From NCBI GenBank assembly GCA_964569385.1, contig CAZMUM010000029.1, forward strand, positions 1 through 64,000: DNA of 64,000 bases. The letters run 5' to 3'. Within the stretch, counting starts at the first letter, position 1. Every line of letters begins with the position of its first letter. This document shows positions 7,825-16,950 of the stretch, one piece after another. The stretch comes from JAADHX01 sp964569385. Lineage in GTDB: Bacteria > Actinomycetota > Acidimicrobiia > Acidimicrobiales > Poriferisodalaceae. The translations under genes were made by a program, and so were the position numbers. The notes beneath the pieces were generated by a model, which saw only the letters and a list, made by a program, of their open reading frames with translations, was not told where the DNA came from and did no database searches.

Positions 7825-10263
7825 ATGGCCAAACGAGCCAAGCTGCCCGATCGGATTGCCCGCGAGGTAATCGACATTTCGGTGCAAGACGAGATGCGCG
7901 ACTCGTTCATGCCCTATGCGCTTTCGGTCACCACTAGCCGGGCGATCCCCGACGTACGCGACGGCCTCAAGCCCGTGCAGCGTCGCATCCTTTTTGTCAT
8001 GAACGAACTTGGGTTGCGCCCTGGCACTCCGTTTCGCAAGTCGGCGGGTGTTGTGGGCGAGGTGATGGGGAAGTATCACCCCCATGGCGACGGCGCTATC
8101 TATGAGGCCATGGTGCGAATGGGTCAGAACTTCTCGATGTCGGTCACCTTGGTCGATCCGAAAGGCAACTTCGGCAGTCTCGACGATCCGCCGGCCGCAT
8201 ATCGCTATACCGAAGCTCGTCTCACCGCCGCGGCCATGACCATGGTCGACGAAATCGACGAAGGCACGGTCGATTTTGTCGACAACTTCGACGGCGAACG
8301 CGACGAACCAACATGCCTTCCGGCCAAGCTGCCGAATCTACTGGTTAACGGCGCCACCGGAATTGCTGTTGGTATGGCTACCAACATTGCGCCCCACAAC
8401 CTCAACGAGGTGATCTCTGCGGTTCGTCTGGTGCTGACCCAGCGTCGTCCTAAGCCAACGGTCGATGAGTTGATGCAGCACATCGCCGGACCAGACTTTC
8501 CGAGTGGGGCCATCCTTGTCGACGATGGCGCGCTCCGCGAGGCCTATGAGACCGGTCGGGGCACGGTTCGTATCAGAGCCCGTACCGAAATCGAACCGAT
8601 TAGCAGCCAGCGCCAATCCATCGTGGTCACCGAACTGCCATACATGGTTGGCCCCGAACGAGTCGTGGTGAAGATCCGCGATCTCATCAGGGCCGGCCGC
8701 CTCGAAGGGGTTGCGTCGGTCAACGACCTCAGCGACCGTAACAACGGGTTACGGCTTGTTATTGAGTGCAAGTCGGGCATCAATGCCCATGCCATGCTCA
8801 CGAAGCTTTATCGCCTCACGCCTCTCGAAGAGAGTTTCGGCATTAACACGGTCGCGTTGGTCGACGGCGTGCCAACCACGCTTGGGCTTTACGACATGTG
8901 CCGCTACTTCGTCGAGCACCGGCTCGAAGTTGTTGTTCGCCGCACCGAGTACCGGCTAGAAAAAGCCAAGGCCAGAGAGCACATTGTCGAAGGGCTGCTC
9001 ATAGCCCTCGACAACATCGACACCGTCATCAGAATCATTCGAGGCTCGGCCGATGTGCCAATCGCCCGTCACGAACTCATGGCCCAGTTGTCGCTAACCG
9101 AGATTCAGGCCAACCACATTCTCGACATGCAACTGCGCCGCCTCACCGCGCTCGAATACGAGAAGCTGGTAACCGAGTTGGCCGAGGTGCGGGCAGCCAT
9201 CGTCGGATACGACAGAATTCTCGGGTCTGAGACTCGGCGTCGCACCATCGTTGGCAAAGAGCTCGACGAAATCGCGGCCGAGTTCGGGTCGCCGCGCCGA
9301 ACCACGATCGTTGACGCCGACGACATCGTTGTCATCGAAGACGCCCCGGCTATAAGGCCAGACGTTTCCGACACTGATGCTCCGGCGCTTGTCACTTTGA
9401 GCACCTCGGGGCTTCTGGGCCGCAGCGACGCCGACGCCGAGTTCACCGCCAAGGCCGGCCGCCACGACGTCTTGTCCGGCATAGTCGCCACCACTGCCTC
9501 GGCCTCGATTTACGCCATCACCGACCGGGGTCGATTGCTTTCGGTTCGGGTGAGCGACATTCCCGAGATGGCCAGAGGCAGCCGCGGCGCTTCTGTAACC
9601 GAGATGTTTTCGTTGGCCCGAGGCGAACGTGTCGTAGGGCTTTGGGCTACTCCGACTGTTCCGTTCGCCATCATCACCCGCGACGGCGTGGTCAAACGAA
9701 TCGCCCCAGAGACAACAATCTCCACCCGCATCGGCAACCCGGTCATCACGCTCAAGGACAACGATCGGGTGATAGCGGCCTTTGCTGCTCCCGACGAGTC
9801 CGAAGTTTCGATGGTTGCATCAGATGGCCAAGTTTTGCGCACCAGCTCAGCAGGCATCTCGGTCCAGGGAGCAACAGCCGCAGGCGTAGCCGGCATGAAG
9901 CTCAAGTCGGGTGTATCGGTCGTTGCTGCGGGGTTGGTCGAGTTCGGCACGGTAGTTGTCGTGGTCACCGACGAAGGCACAACCAAAGTCACTGACCTGG
10001 CCGAGATTCCGGCCAAGGGGCGAGCCACCGGCGGTGTGCGGGTAGTCAAGTTCAGAGGGTTCGAAACAGCCGTGGTGTTCGGTTGGGTCGGAAAGAACCG
10101 ACAGCTCGCCGCCATCGTGGCCTCCGAAGACGACCCGAAACGGGCTAACCCAGTGCCTGTTGGGTTTCAGTTGGAGCCAACGCGGCGCGACGGCTCAGCC
10201 ACCGATGTCGGAGCCCGGCCTGTCGCCATTGGCGAATTCCGTATGGATCAGCTCCCGTCATGA
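7825..10263 (+). CDS. parC: DNA topoisomerase IV subunit A (GyrA/ParC family)
   Basis: The DNA-cleaving subunit of a type IIA topoisomerase, 812 residues. The winged-helix/tower begins SRAIPDVRDGLKPVQRRIL. The catalytic pair Arg127-Tyr128 lies in AAYRYTEARL, and six C-terminal beta-pinwheel repeats follow. The GyrA-box (QRRGGKG) that allows wrapping is missing; the site reads MARGSRGASV. The drug-binding loop is HPHGDGAIYEAM, with Glu at the second position as in ParC. These points favour topoisomerase IV over gyrase. ATG 7825 is preferred because AGGAG at 7807-7811 precedes it; a GTG at 7798 would include that site. The stop overlaps parE as ATGA. Confidence 0.85.
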   Translation: MAKRAKLPDRIAREVIDISVQDEMRDSFMPYALSVTTSRAIPDVRDGLKPVQRRILFVMNELGLRPGTPFRKSAGVVGEVMGKYHPHGDGAIYEAMVRMGQNFSMSVTLVDPKGNFGSLDDPPAAYRYTEARLTAAAMTMVDEIDEGTVDFVDNFDGERDEPTCLPAKLPNLLVNGATGIAVGMATNIAPHNLNEVISAVRLVLTQRRPKPTVDELMQHIAGPDFPSGAILVDDGALREAYETGRGTVRIRARTEIEPISSQRQSIVVTELPYMVGPERVVVKIRDLIRAGRLEGVASVNDLSDRNNGLRLVIECKSGINAHAMLTKLYRLTPLEESFGINTVALVDGVPTTLGLYDMCRYFVEHRLEVVVRRTEYRLEKAKAREHIVEGLLIALDNIDTVIRIIRGSADVPIARHELMAQLSLTEIQANHILDMQLRRLTALEYEKLVTELAEVRAAIVGYDRILGSETRRRTIVGKELDEIAAEFGSPRRTTIVDADDIVVIEDAPAIRPDVSDTDAPALVTLSTSGLLGRSDADAEFTAKAGRHDVLSGIVATTASASIYAITDRGRLLSVRVSDIPEMARGSRGASVTEMFSLARGERVVGLWATPTVPFAIITRDGVVKRIAPETTISTRIGNPVITLKDNDRVIAAFAAPDESEVSMVASDGQVLRTSSAGISVQGATAAGVAGMKLKSGVSVVAAGLVEFGTVVVVVTDEGTTKVTDLAEIPAKGRATGGVRVVKFRGFETAVVFGWVGKNRQLAAIVASEDDPKRANPVPVGFQLEPTRRDGSATDVGARPVAIGEFRMDQLPS

Positions 10264-12284
10264 CGTCGACAACCGAGACCTACGACGCCAGTTCAATCGA
10301 GATTCTCGAAGGTCTCGATGCGGTTCGTAAGCGGCCAGGTATGTACATCGGTGGTACTGGTTCGGGCGGGCTGACTCACCTGTTGTGGGAGATCATCGAC
10401 AACGGTGTCGATGAGGCCGCCGGCGGGCATTGCGACCTAATTGAGGTTACGTTTCACTCTGATGGGTCCTATGAGGTCATCGACAACGGTCGCGGCATCC
10501 CCGTCGGACTCAAGAACGGCGAAATCACTGCACTCGAAGTTGTTTATACCGAACTTCATGCGGGCGGGAAGTTCGGCAATGGCGCCTATGGCGCCTCTGG
10601 CGGCTTGCACGGTGTCGGCGCTTCTGTAGTTAATGCGCTTTCGGCACGAATGGAAGTCGATGTAAACCGCAACGGCTATACACATCGCCTCGAGTTCGTC
10701 GGCCGAGTCGCTGGCCACACCGGGTCTCGTGGCGCGTTCAGGCCGTCGCACAAGCTCGATCGAATCGCCAAGGTTCCCAAGACCCGCACCGGCACCAGGG
10801 TGCGCTTTTGGCCAGACCTCGACATTTTCGACGGCGAAGCCCACGTCAGCTACGAAGAGGTCCGCGAACGGGTCAACCAGATCTGTTTCTTGGTGCCTGG
10901 GCTCAAGGTCAGGCTCACCGACCGCCGCCGTGGCGCCAGTGGTCGACCGGAGGAGTTCGTATCGAAAGGGGGCCTAGCCGACTATGTCGATCTTCTGTCA
11001 GGCGACGGCGCCCAAGTCACCGGAATGGTGCGCCTGAACGGAACCGGAACCTTCACCGAGAAGGTGCCAGTCGACGGCAAACTCACCGCTGTCGAGCGCG
11101 TCTGCGAGGTCGACATCGCATTGCGTTGGGTCGCCGACTACGACACCCGCATCATCAGCTTTGTCAACACGATTCCCACTCCCGACGGCGGAACCCACGT
11201 CGCCGGTTTCGAACGAGCGCTCACATTTGCCGTGAACGACATTCTTAAGTCGACCGATCCGCGCAAACTTCGCAAACTCAAAGACAGCGGCAAGGCCCAA
11301 AAGGAAGACATTCAGGAGGGGTTGGTCGCCGTTGTTAGGGCTACGTTCCCCGAGCCCCAATTCCGCGGCCAGACCAAACGCGAGCTCGGCACACCCGATG
11401 CCCAAAAGATCGTGTACGACATCGTCAAAGCCGAGATGTCCGAATGGCTAACCGGCAAGCAGCGCGGTACCAAGGTCCACGTTCGGGCCCTCGTCGACAA
11501 AGTGATCGAGGCCGTTGTCACACGCGTCAGCGCTAAGCAGGCGCTCGATACCCGCCGTCGTGCCGCTGCGCTCGGATCGAGCGGAATGCCCAACAAGTTG
11601 GCCGACTGCCGGGTCCACCCCGGCGGCGAACTGCTAATCGTCGAGGGCGATTCGGCCGCCGGCCCAGCCAAACGGGCACGCGACTCCACTTGGCAAGCCG
11701 TGCTTCCGCTGCGAGGCAAGGTTGTTAATGCCGGTAAGAGCACCGCCAAGGCCGTGGTCGACAACACCGAAGCCGCGGCGCTGTTCACTGCGATGGGCGG
11801 CGGATCTGGCAAAGACTTCGACCTCGAATCGGCCCGCTACGAACGCCTTGTGCTTTTGGCCGATGCCGATGTCGATGGCAGCCATATTCGGTGTCTTGTT
11901 CTCACGCTCGTCTATCACTACATGGCGCCATTGCTCAACGCCGGACGCGTATATGCGGCCCAACCGCCCACCCACTCAATTACCAGCGGGCAAACCAAGA
12001 CCTATGTCTATAGCGAAGTCGAGAAGGATCTCCTGGTCGACAAGCTTGTCGGCAAGGGCCGCGCGCCTCGGGTTACCCGGTTCAAGGGTCTTGGCGAGAT
12101 GGACGATGACGAACTCTTCGAGACCACCCTCGACCCCACCACAAGAGTGTTGAGGCGCATCACAGTCGACGATGCCGCGGCCGCCGAGAACGCCTTTTCG
12201 ATCATGATGGGTGCTCTGGTCGAACCTCGCAAGGACTTCATCATTCGCCACAGCCAAGAGTACGGCCACGCCCTCGACATCTAG
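10260..12284 (+). CDS. parE: DNA topoisomerase IV subunit B (GyrB/ParE family)
   Basis: The ATPase subunit, 674 residues. The GHKL fold shows EILEGLDAVRKRPGMYIG, the Asn-containing EIIDNGVDEA, DNGRGIP and GGLHGVGASVVNALS. The TOPRIM domain shows LLIVEGDSAAGPAKRARD and DADVDGSHIR, giving the Glu and DxD metal ligands. The C-terminus GLGEMDDDELFETTLDP is typical. There is no long gyrase-type insert. Overlap with parC by four bases implies coupled production of the A2B2 enzyme, which decatenates replicated chromosomes. Whether a separate gyrAB exists in the genome cannot be seen here. Confidence 0.87.
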   Translation: MTSTTETYDASSIEILEGLDAVRKRPGMYIGGTGSGGLTHLLWEIIDNGVDEAAGGHCDLIEVTFHSDGSYEVIDNGRGIPVGLKNGEITALEVVYTELHAGGKFGNGAYGASGGLHGVGASVVNALSARMEVDVNRNGYTHRLEFVGRVAGHTGSRGAFRPSHKLDRIAKVPKTRTGTRVRFWPDLDIFDGEAHVSYEEVRERVNQICFLVPGLKVRLTDRRRGASGRPEEFVSKGGLADYVDLLSGDGAQVTGMVRLNGTGTFTEKVPVDGKLTAVERVCEVDIALRWVADYDTRIISFVNTIPTPDGGTHVAGFERALTFAVNDILKSTDPRKLRKLKDSGKAQKEDIQEGLVAVVRATFPEPQFRGQTKRELGTPDAQKIVYDIVKAEMSEWLTGKQRGTKVHVRALVDKVIEAVVTRVSAKQALDTRRRAAALGSSGMPNKLADCRVHPGGELLIVEGDSAAGPAKRARDSTWQAVLPLRGKVVNAGKSTAKAVVDNTEAAALFTAMGGGSGKDFDLESARYERLVLLADADVDGSHIRCLVLTLVYHYMAPLLNAGRVYAAQPPTHSITSGQTKTYVYSEVEKDLLVDKLVGKGRAPRVTRFKGLGEMDDDELFETTLDPTTRVLRRITVDDAAAAENAFSIMMGALVEPRKDFIIRHSQEYGHALDI

Positions 12285-12321
12285 ACGCCGCTAACCGAGT
12301 TCGGCAGGGCACAATTGCCCC

Positions 12322-13488
12322 ATGCGATTCTTCGTGCTCCTGTCAGCTGTAGCGCTGCTGGCGCTCTCGTGCAGTTCAGCAAACGACACCAATGTCGACG
12401 CAACCGCTGACGCTTCAACCACCGCGCCTCGTGCCAGCACAACGACGAGCGGGCCGAGTAGCAGCGCCGCGCCGACCACGATCGCCGCATCTGCGTCAAC
12501 CAGCCAACCTCGGGCTGCGACCACAACTACCGAAGTCGACTTCGCGGCACTCGACGAGTGGAACCAAGTCGTGCACGATGCGGGTTGCGTGTGTTCTGAC
12601 GGCAGCGAGTTCGCGTTCTGGGAGCAGGCCGCAGACCCGACCAAGGTCGTGTTCTTTCTTCAGGGCGGGGGAGCGTGTTGGACAACCGGCACCTGTGACC
12701 CCATCGACGGGCCTTACCAGAAGGTTCTCGAAGACGGCCCTAACAACACGGGCATCTTCAATCGCGGTATGGCTGACAACCCGTTCGCCGAATATTCGTA
12801 CGTCTATGTGCCCTATTGCACCGGCGACGCCCATCTCGGTAACACGACCACCGTCTACAGCGCCGAGTTAACTGTCGAACACCGTGGTGCGGTCAACGCA
12901 ATGTCTGCCCTCGACTGGATGGTCAGCCAATACCCCAACGCTACTGATGTGTTCGTAACCGGGCTTAGTGCCGGTTCGATACCGGTTCCCGTTTATGCTG
13001 CTGCCGCGGGCGAACGCTTGCCAGAAGCGGCCATCGTCGGGCTTGGTGATGCGTCTGGGGCCTACCCGGCATCGGCAGAGGTATTTGGCGAGTTTGCCGA
13101 GTCGTGGGGTATCGACGAAAGCCCAGCTTTAGATGCGGCATTCACTGAGGCGCTAACGAGAGGCGGATTTGCCGGGTTGTTCATCGAGGCCGCCAACCGC
13201 AACCCCGATATCGACTTTGGTCGGATCGACTATGACAACGACTTCGTGCAGGGGTTCTTCATCACCTTGGCCGGGCTCGAATCATCGAGCTTGCTACGGA
13301 CCTCGATCGACGCCAACGAGAGCCTCATCGAAGTCTCCGGGGTTGAGCTAAGCGATTTCGTGATGGCCGGCACGCTTCATACGATCCTCGGCGGCGACAC
13401 GTTCTACGGCGGAACAGCCGGTGGCGTCGACTTGGTCGAGTGGGTCGGTGCGCTGGCCAGGGGCGAGCAGCCGCCAGACGCCGGTTAG
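12322..13488 (+). CDS. Secreted pectinacetylesterase/Notum-like lipoprotein
   Basis: A 388-residue exported hydrolase. A signal peptide ends at LLALSC, a possible lipobox, and a 50-residue Thr/Ser/Ala linker follows. The folded domain has the pectinacetylesterase (PAE/Notum) signature FFLQGGGACWTTGTCD near residue 111. The nucleophile motif GLSAGS and a late His in GTLHTIL would complete the Ser-His triad. Cys pairs (CVCSD, CWTTGTCD, YCTGD) suggest disulphides outside the cell. Such enzymes deacylate esters on polysaccharides or lipidated substrates; the natural substrate here is unknown. The gene follows parE by 37 bp but is probably transcribed separately. Confidence 0.82.
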   Translation: MRFFVLLSAVALLALSCSSANDTNVDATADASTTAPRASTTTSGPSSSAAPTTIAASASTSQPRAATTTTEVDFAALDEWNQVVHDAGCVCSDGSEFAFWEQAADPTKVVFFLQGGGACWTTGTCDPIDGPYQKVLEDGPNNTGIFNRGMADNPFAEYSYVYVPYCTGDAHLGNTTTVYSAELTVEHRGAVNAMSALDWMVSQYPNATDVFVTGLSAGSIPVPVYAAAAGERLPEAAIVGLGDASGAYPASAEVFGEFAESWGIDESPALDAAFTEALTRGGFAGLFIEAANRNPDIDFGRIDYDNDFVQGFFITLAGLESSSLLRTSIDANESLIEVSGVELSDFVMAGTLHTILGGDTFYGGTAGGVDLVEWVGALARGEQPPDAG

Positions 13489-13527
13489 TCGGGCAGGCGG
13501 GTTGGCCCACCGAACGAGCCAAGCGCG

Positions 13528-14550
13528 ATGATGGTCCCTTGCGAACGCATCCACTCGACCTCTCCGACCACATTCTTGATACTGGCAACATCTCTCAGCC
13601 GTGTCACTCTGGTCGACACCGACGATGGGTTCGTCGCCTTCGATTCGAGCGGAGCGGGAACCGGCCGCGAGGTTGTGGCGTCGCTACGGAGGTGGTCGGA
13701 CCGGCCAGTGCTTCCGTTGGTCTACACCCATGGACACATGGACCATGTCGGCGCCACTCAGGCTCCGCCGCGATGCAGGCCAACATGAGCTCCGACAACG
13801 CCCCAACATTTTTCCCTCCAGGAACTCTGCGGGTCGACCACGAGTACCAGGGTGTCCTCACCCAGACTGTTGGCGGTGTCGAGCTCGAGCATCACCACGC
13901 CATGGGCGAAACCGACGACCACACATGGACGTGGATCCCCGACCGCAAGACCATTACCGCTGGCGATCTGTTCATCTGGAACTTCCCGAACCGCGGCAAC
14001 CCCCAGAAGGTCCAGCGATATCCACTTGAGTGGGCTGCCGCGTTACGCGAGATGACAGCCAAAGACGCCGAGCTCTTTGTGCCAGCGCACGGTCTGCCGA
14101 TTCGAACCCCAGAACGGATCGCCAAGCTGCTCAACATTGTGGCCACGACACTCGAAACTCTGACCCATCAGGTAATCGATGCCATGAGAACACCGGGACC
14201 AAGCTCGACGACATCCAGGCGCACGTCATGCAGCCATCGGCGCCGAAGTCGCGGCGCTGGCTGGGGGAGTCGAGGCGCTCACGGACCGCGCCGCCGCCTC
14301 AGCAGCCCGGGGCGATCTTCGCATAGCGTGTCAACTGATCGAGTATGCGGCCGCGGCCGAACCCGATTCGCACGCGGTTCACCGTGTCCGTTCCGACATC
14401 TACGATCTGCGGCGCAAGTCGGAATCGTCGCTGATGACCAAGGGAGTTTTACTCGCCGCCAAGGGCGAGTCGGCCGCTGTTCTTGGCGAAGGCATTGAGC
14501 GGACGAGTCTTCGCGATGCCGTCGGTGAGTCGCTCGGCAAGGCCGACTAG
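13528..14550 (+). pseudogene. Decayed MBL-fold alkyl-sulfatase-like hydrolase
   Basis: Pieces of one metallo-beta-lactamase-fold enzyme are spread over three frames. Frame A (13528 to about 13765) carries VTLVDTDDGFVAFD and the metal motif YTHGHMDHVG. A second frame (about 13785-14200) has HHAMGETDDHTWTWIPDR, GDLFIWNFPNRGNPQKVQRY and FVPAHGLPI. A third carries TGTKLDDIQAHVMQP. Frame A returns to 14550 with the dimerisation-domain segment EALTDRAAASAARGDLRIAC and a natural stop. From the family pattern, about 50 residues after the metal motif and about 45 before the last piece are missing. At least three frame changes plus deletions make it a true pseudogene rather than one base error. Confidence 0.82.
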
Positions 14551-14568
14551 GTCACCGAAACGAAACGA

Positions 14569-15897
14569 CTAGGGCGTACCGACCTCGAGAATTTGGAAGA
14601 TCCCAGGTTCGGTGACTCCTTCGGGCAGTTCGCGGTCGCCGAGCCCTAGAAACATCTCGTAACTTCCCGGCTCTAGACCCGAGATTTCGAACTGGAAGTC
14701 GGACCAAACACCGCCTGCGGTAGCGGTGCGGTAGAAGTACCAGCTTCGTTCGACCTGGCCAACACTAGACGTGCCCGAGAACGTGACGTTGTAGGCGAGC
14801 CCAGATTCGGGTGCCGCACCCTCGGCCGGCGCATTTCGGAACGCTATCTGTCCGAGTCCCCCCACCGGGCGGGCCCAACCCCGCACGACTATGGTCGAGC
14901 CATCGCCGGCGACGGCGGCGTCGGCGATGGTCTGGCTGGAGATTGCGACGCCGCCTCCGCTCGATGGCCGGAAATCGGTCGTTGGTGCAGAGTCGATGAC
15001 TATCCGGGCTGGGCTGGCCAGGAACGCAACAGCGACACGGGAAGGCCCGCGATCGATGTATAGAGCGTGTATGTCTTCTCCGCGTGTCGCGGTGATAGCG
15101 ATAGCACCATCGTCGAGTTCGATGAATTCAAGTTCGGTCGCATGATCGGCATCGGGAATATCAAGACGTAGTAGCCCGCCGAAGTCGACCAAGTCGAGAT
15201 CGGCGGGGAAGGCATCGGCCAGTCGCCCTTCGGAGAACGAGCCGAGCAAGAGCACGGTACGAGTGCAGTCGGCCGCGACGTGGGTTTCGATGGCGATGAC
15301 GCCGTCAGGATCATCGTCGGCCGCGCCTGGGCTGTACGCCAGTGGATCGGCGGCCGCGGTGTTGGGTAGCTCGGAGCACGAACGCACGTCGAAGTTGGTA
15401 GTCGTAAGAGCAAGATCGACGGCTGGGACCCAACCGGTTTCGTTCCCGGTGGCTGCCTCAAACCAGGTCGAACCGTCGACCTCTCGTATTGCGCCGGTGA
15501 ACTCGACCTCCTGGCCTTGGCCGAGCTCGGACCCGGTTGTTCCGCCTGGCGACGCTGTGAGAGTTGAGTCTTGTCGCATTACAGCGTCGGTCTGAAGTTG
15601 TGGCAACTGGTCAGAGGTAGTGATGGGTGGCGTCACCTCAGTTGTGGCAGTTGTTGCGGTCGTCTCGCTGGTGGTTGGCGCCGTTGTTGTACCGACGTTG
15701 GGTTCGGGCTGGCTATCGCCCTGGTTGACAGTCGCGGCGGCGCCGACTTCGGTGGTGGCTGCGGTTGCGCCGTCGGTTGGCTGTTCGCTGCGTAGGGCGA
15801 ACGCAACGGCGATGAGCGGGATCAACAAAGTCAGGCCGACGATGACGGTCCTGGCCCAGCGGCCTGCGTTCGGTTCGGACGATCGACCGCCATTCAC
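14569..15897 (-). CDS. Membrane-anchored protein with SH3b-like domain, hypothetical
   Basis: A 442-residue protein with one N-terminal transmembrane helix (TVIVGLTLLIPLIAVAFAL, residues 18-36). A Thr/Ala-rich linker runs to about residue 100. A bacterial SH3-like fold follows (MRQDSTLTASPGGTTGSELG to GWVPAVDL, roughly 105-165). The remaining part is a predicted beta-rich extracellular region including YNVTFSGTSSVGQVERSW. SH3b domains usually bind cell wall, so a periplasmic or wall-associated role is inferred. The start ATG has GAGG nine bases upstream. No enzyme motif was seen. The convergent neighbour is the decayed hydrolase. Confidence 0.75.
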   Translation of the reverse strand: MNGGRSSEPNAGRWARTVIVGLTLLIPLIAVAFALRSEQPTDGATAATTEVGAAATVNQGDSQPEPNVGTTTAPTTSETTATTATTEVTPPITTSDQLPQLQTDAVMRQDSTLTASPGGTTGSELGQGQEVEFTGAIREVDGSTWFEAATGNETGWVPAVDLALTTTNFDVRSCSELPNTAAADPLAYSPGAADDDPDGVIAIETHVAADCTRTVLLLGSFSEGRLADAFPADLDLVDFGGLLRLDIPDADHATELEFIELDDGAIAITATRGEDIHALYIDRGPSRVAVAFLASPARIVIDSAPTTDFRPSSGGGVAISSQTIADAAVAGDGSTIVVRGWARPVGGLGQIAFRNAPAEGAAPESGLAYNVTFSGTSSVGQVERSWYFYRTATAGGVWSDFQFEISGLEPGSYEMFLGLGDRELPEGVTEPGIFQILEVGTP

Positions 15898-16346
15898 CGG
15901 CGACCTCGACGGTCTCGCTGATCACGCACGTAATTGATTCGGCGATCGTCGCAGAGTCCGGCCTTGGGCATCCTTCTAGTCTCGCCGCTAGGAGACCAAT
16001 ATGAAAGGCAGGGCTCAGAGCACAGCGATATTGGCTCTGGTTCTCCCACACATAGCGGAAGACCTCTAGAGCTACCGTGGCGTCGGCTGCATCATTGGCA
16101 GCGATGACGTCTAGCTGCAGCCCGTCCATCATGGCTAGTTGGGTGCCATTTGGCGACAGGGAGCCATTTCGGGGCCATCTGAGGTTTTGCCTGGACAAAG
16201 CCGATAATCCTCATTATGTAAAGTAACGTAGTCGCGGGCGTCGAATCAAGGTCGAAATACCTCCCCTGTCACCGGGAAACGGTCGCCGGCGTACATTTCC
16301 CGGTGACAGTGCGGCTTGGGATGCCCTGTGCAGGTAAATTTCTGGT
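15898..16346. other. 450-bp intergenic region without a convincing gene
   Basis: This stretch lies between divergent genes. A minus-strand frame is open from 16198 into the neighbouring gene, but its C-terminal half is an obvious Arg-rich shadow and the rest matches nothing I know. The only clear structure is the 44-nt palindrome at 16267-16310. Confidence 0.5.
16267..16310. repeat. 44-nt palindromic repeat, copy 1
   Basis: CTGTCACCGGGAAA (16267-16280) and TTTCCCGGTGACAG (16297-16310) form a perfect 14-bp stem around a 16-nt loop rich in GCCGGCG. It lies 36 bp upstream of the methyltransferase gene, whose 3' end carries copy 2. Two further copies are at 24125-24168 and 44060-44103, all exactly 44 nt between matching ends. 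Confidence 0.93.
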
Positions 16347-16925
16347 GTGACTGCCGATGACCGCTCTCGTTGGGACGAGCGATACCGGCGGAGTCAGATC
16401 GCCGATGGGCGCGGGCGGCCCCGATGTCCGGCTGCGTTCGAGGGTCTTGAAGCTCACTTTCCTGATCGTGGTGACGCATTGGATCTGGCATGTGGACAAG
16501 GAGCGGGCTCAGTTTGGTTGGCCCAACGCGGCATGCGCGTGACAGGTGTAGACGTCTCGCCGGTGGCAATCGAGTCGGCTAGGGATTCGGCCGCTACGCA
16601 CGGTGTAGCTGATCTGTGCGACTTTGAGGTGTTCGACCTCGACGAGACTCTCCCTCGGGCCAGTGAATACGACTTGATCATGTGCCATATGTTTAGGGCG
16701 CGGTCCCTAAATACCGCGATAGTAGAGCAGCTGAAGTTAGGTGGATTGTTGGCCATCGCTGTCCTCAGCGAAGTCGGCGGCACCGCCGGTCGTTTCCGCG
16801 AGCCAGCCGGAGCGCTCAAACGCAGTTTCGCCAGGCTAGATGCCGTTGCCCATGCCGAAGGTGGCGGACGCGCCGTACTTCTAGCCCGCAAACCACTCCT
16901 GTCACCGGGAAACGTACGCCCGTGA
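16347..16925 (+). CDS. Class I SAM-dependent methyltransferase
   Basis: A 192-residue methyltransferase of the small SAM-binding Rossmann type. After WDERY at residue 9, motif I is ALDLACGQGAGSVWLA (about 44-59), followed by the acidic GVDVSPVAIESARDSA and LDETLPRASEYDLIMCHMF. The substrate is unknown; TehB/UbiE-like proteins act on small molecules or metalloids. A GTG start is used. The gene is bracketed by copies of the 44-nt palindrome, and its last residues (SPGNVRP) are encoded by the downstream copy, so the native C-terminus may have been replaced when the repeat arrived. Confidence 0.85.
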   Translation: MTADDRSRWDERYRRSQIADGRGRPRCPAAFEGLEAHFPDRGDALDLACGQGAGSVWLAQRGMRVTGVDVSPVAIESARDSAATHGVADLCDFEVFDLDETLPRASEYDLIMCHMFRARSLNTAIVEQLKLGGLLAIAVLSEVGGTAGRFREPAGALKRSFARLDAVAHAEGGGRAVLLARKPLLSPGNVRP

Positions 16926-16948
16926 CCATTTGCCGGTGACAGGAGTGG
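16893..16948. terminator. 44-nt palindromic repeat, copy 2, as bidirectional terminator
   Basis: CCACTCCTGTCACCGG (16893-16908) pairs perfectly with CCGGTGACAGGAGTGG (16933-16948), a 16-bp stem with a 24-nt loop. The shared 44-nt core is 16899-16942. It overlaps the methyltransferase stop and ends 2 bp before the stop of the converging gene, an ideal place for a two-way terminator. Confidence 0.88.
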
Positions 16949-16950
16949 TC

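Noticed and set aside
15713..16198. A 161-residue minus-strand ORF
   Set aside because: Its C-terminal half is an Arg-rich shadow of the SH3b gene, and the N-terminal half has no family resemblance.
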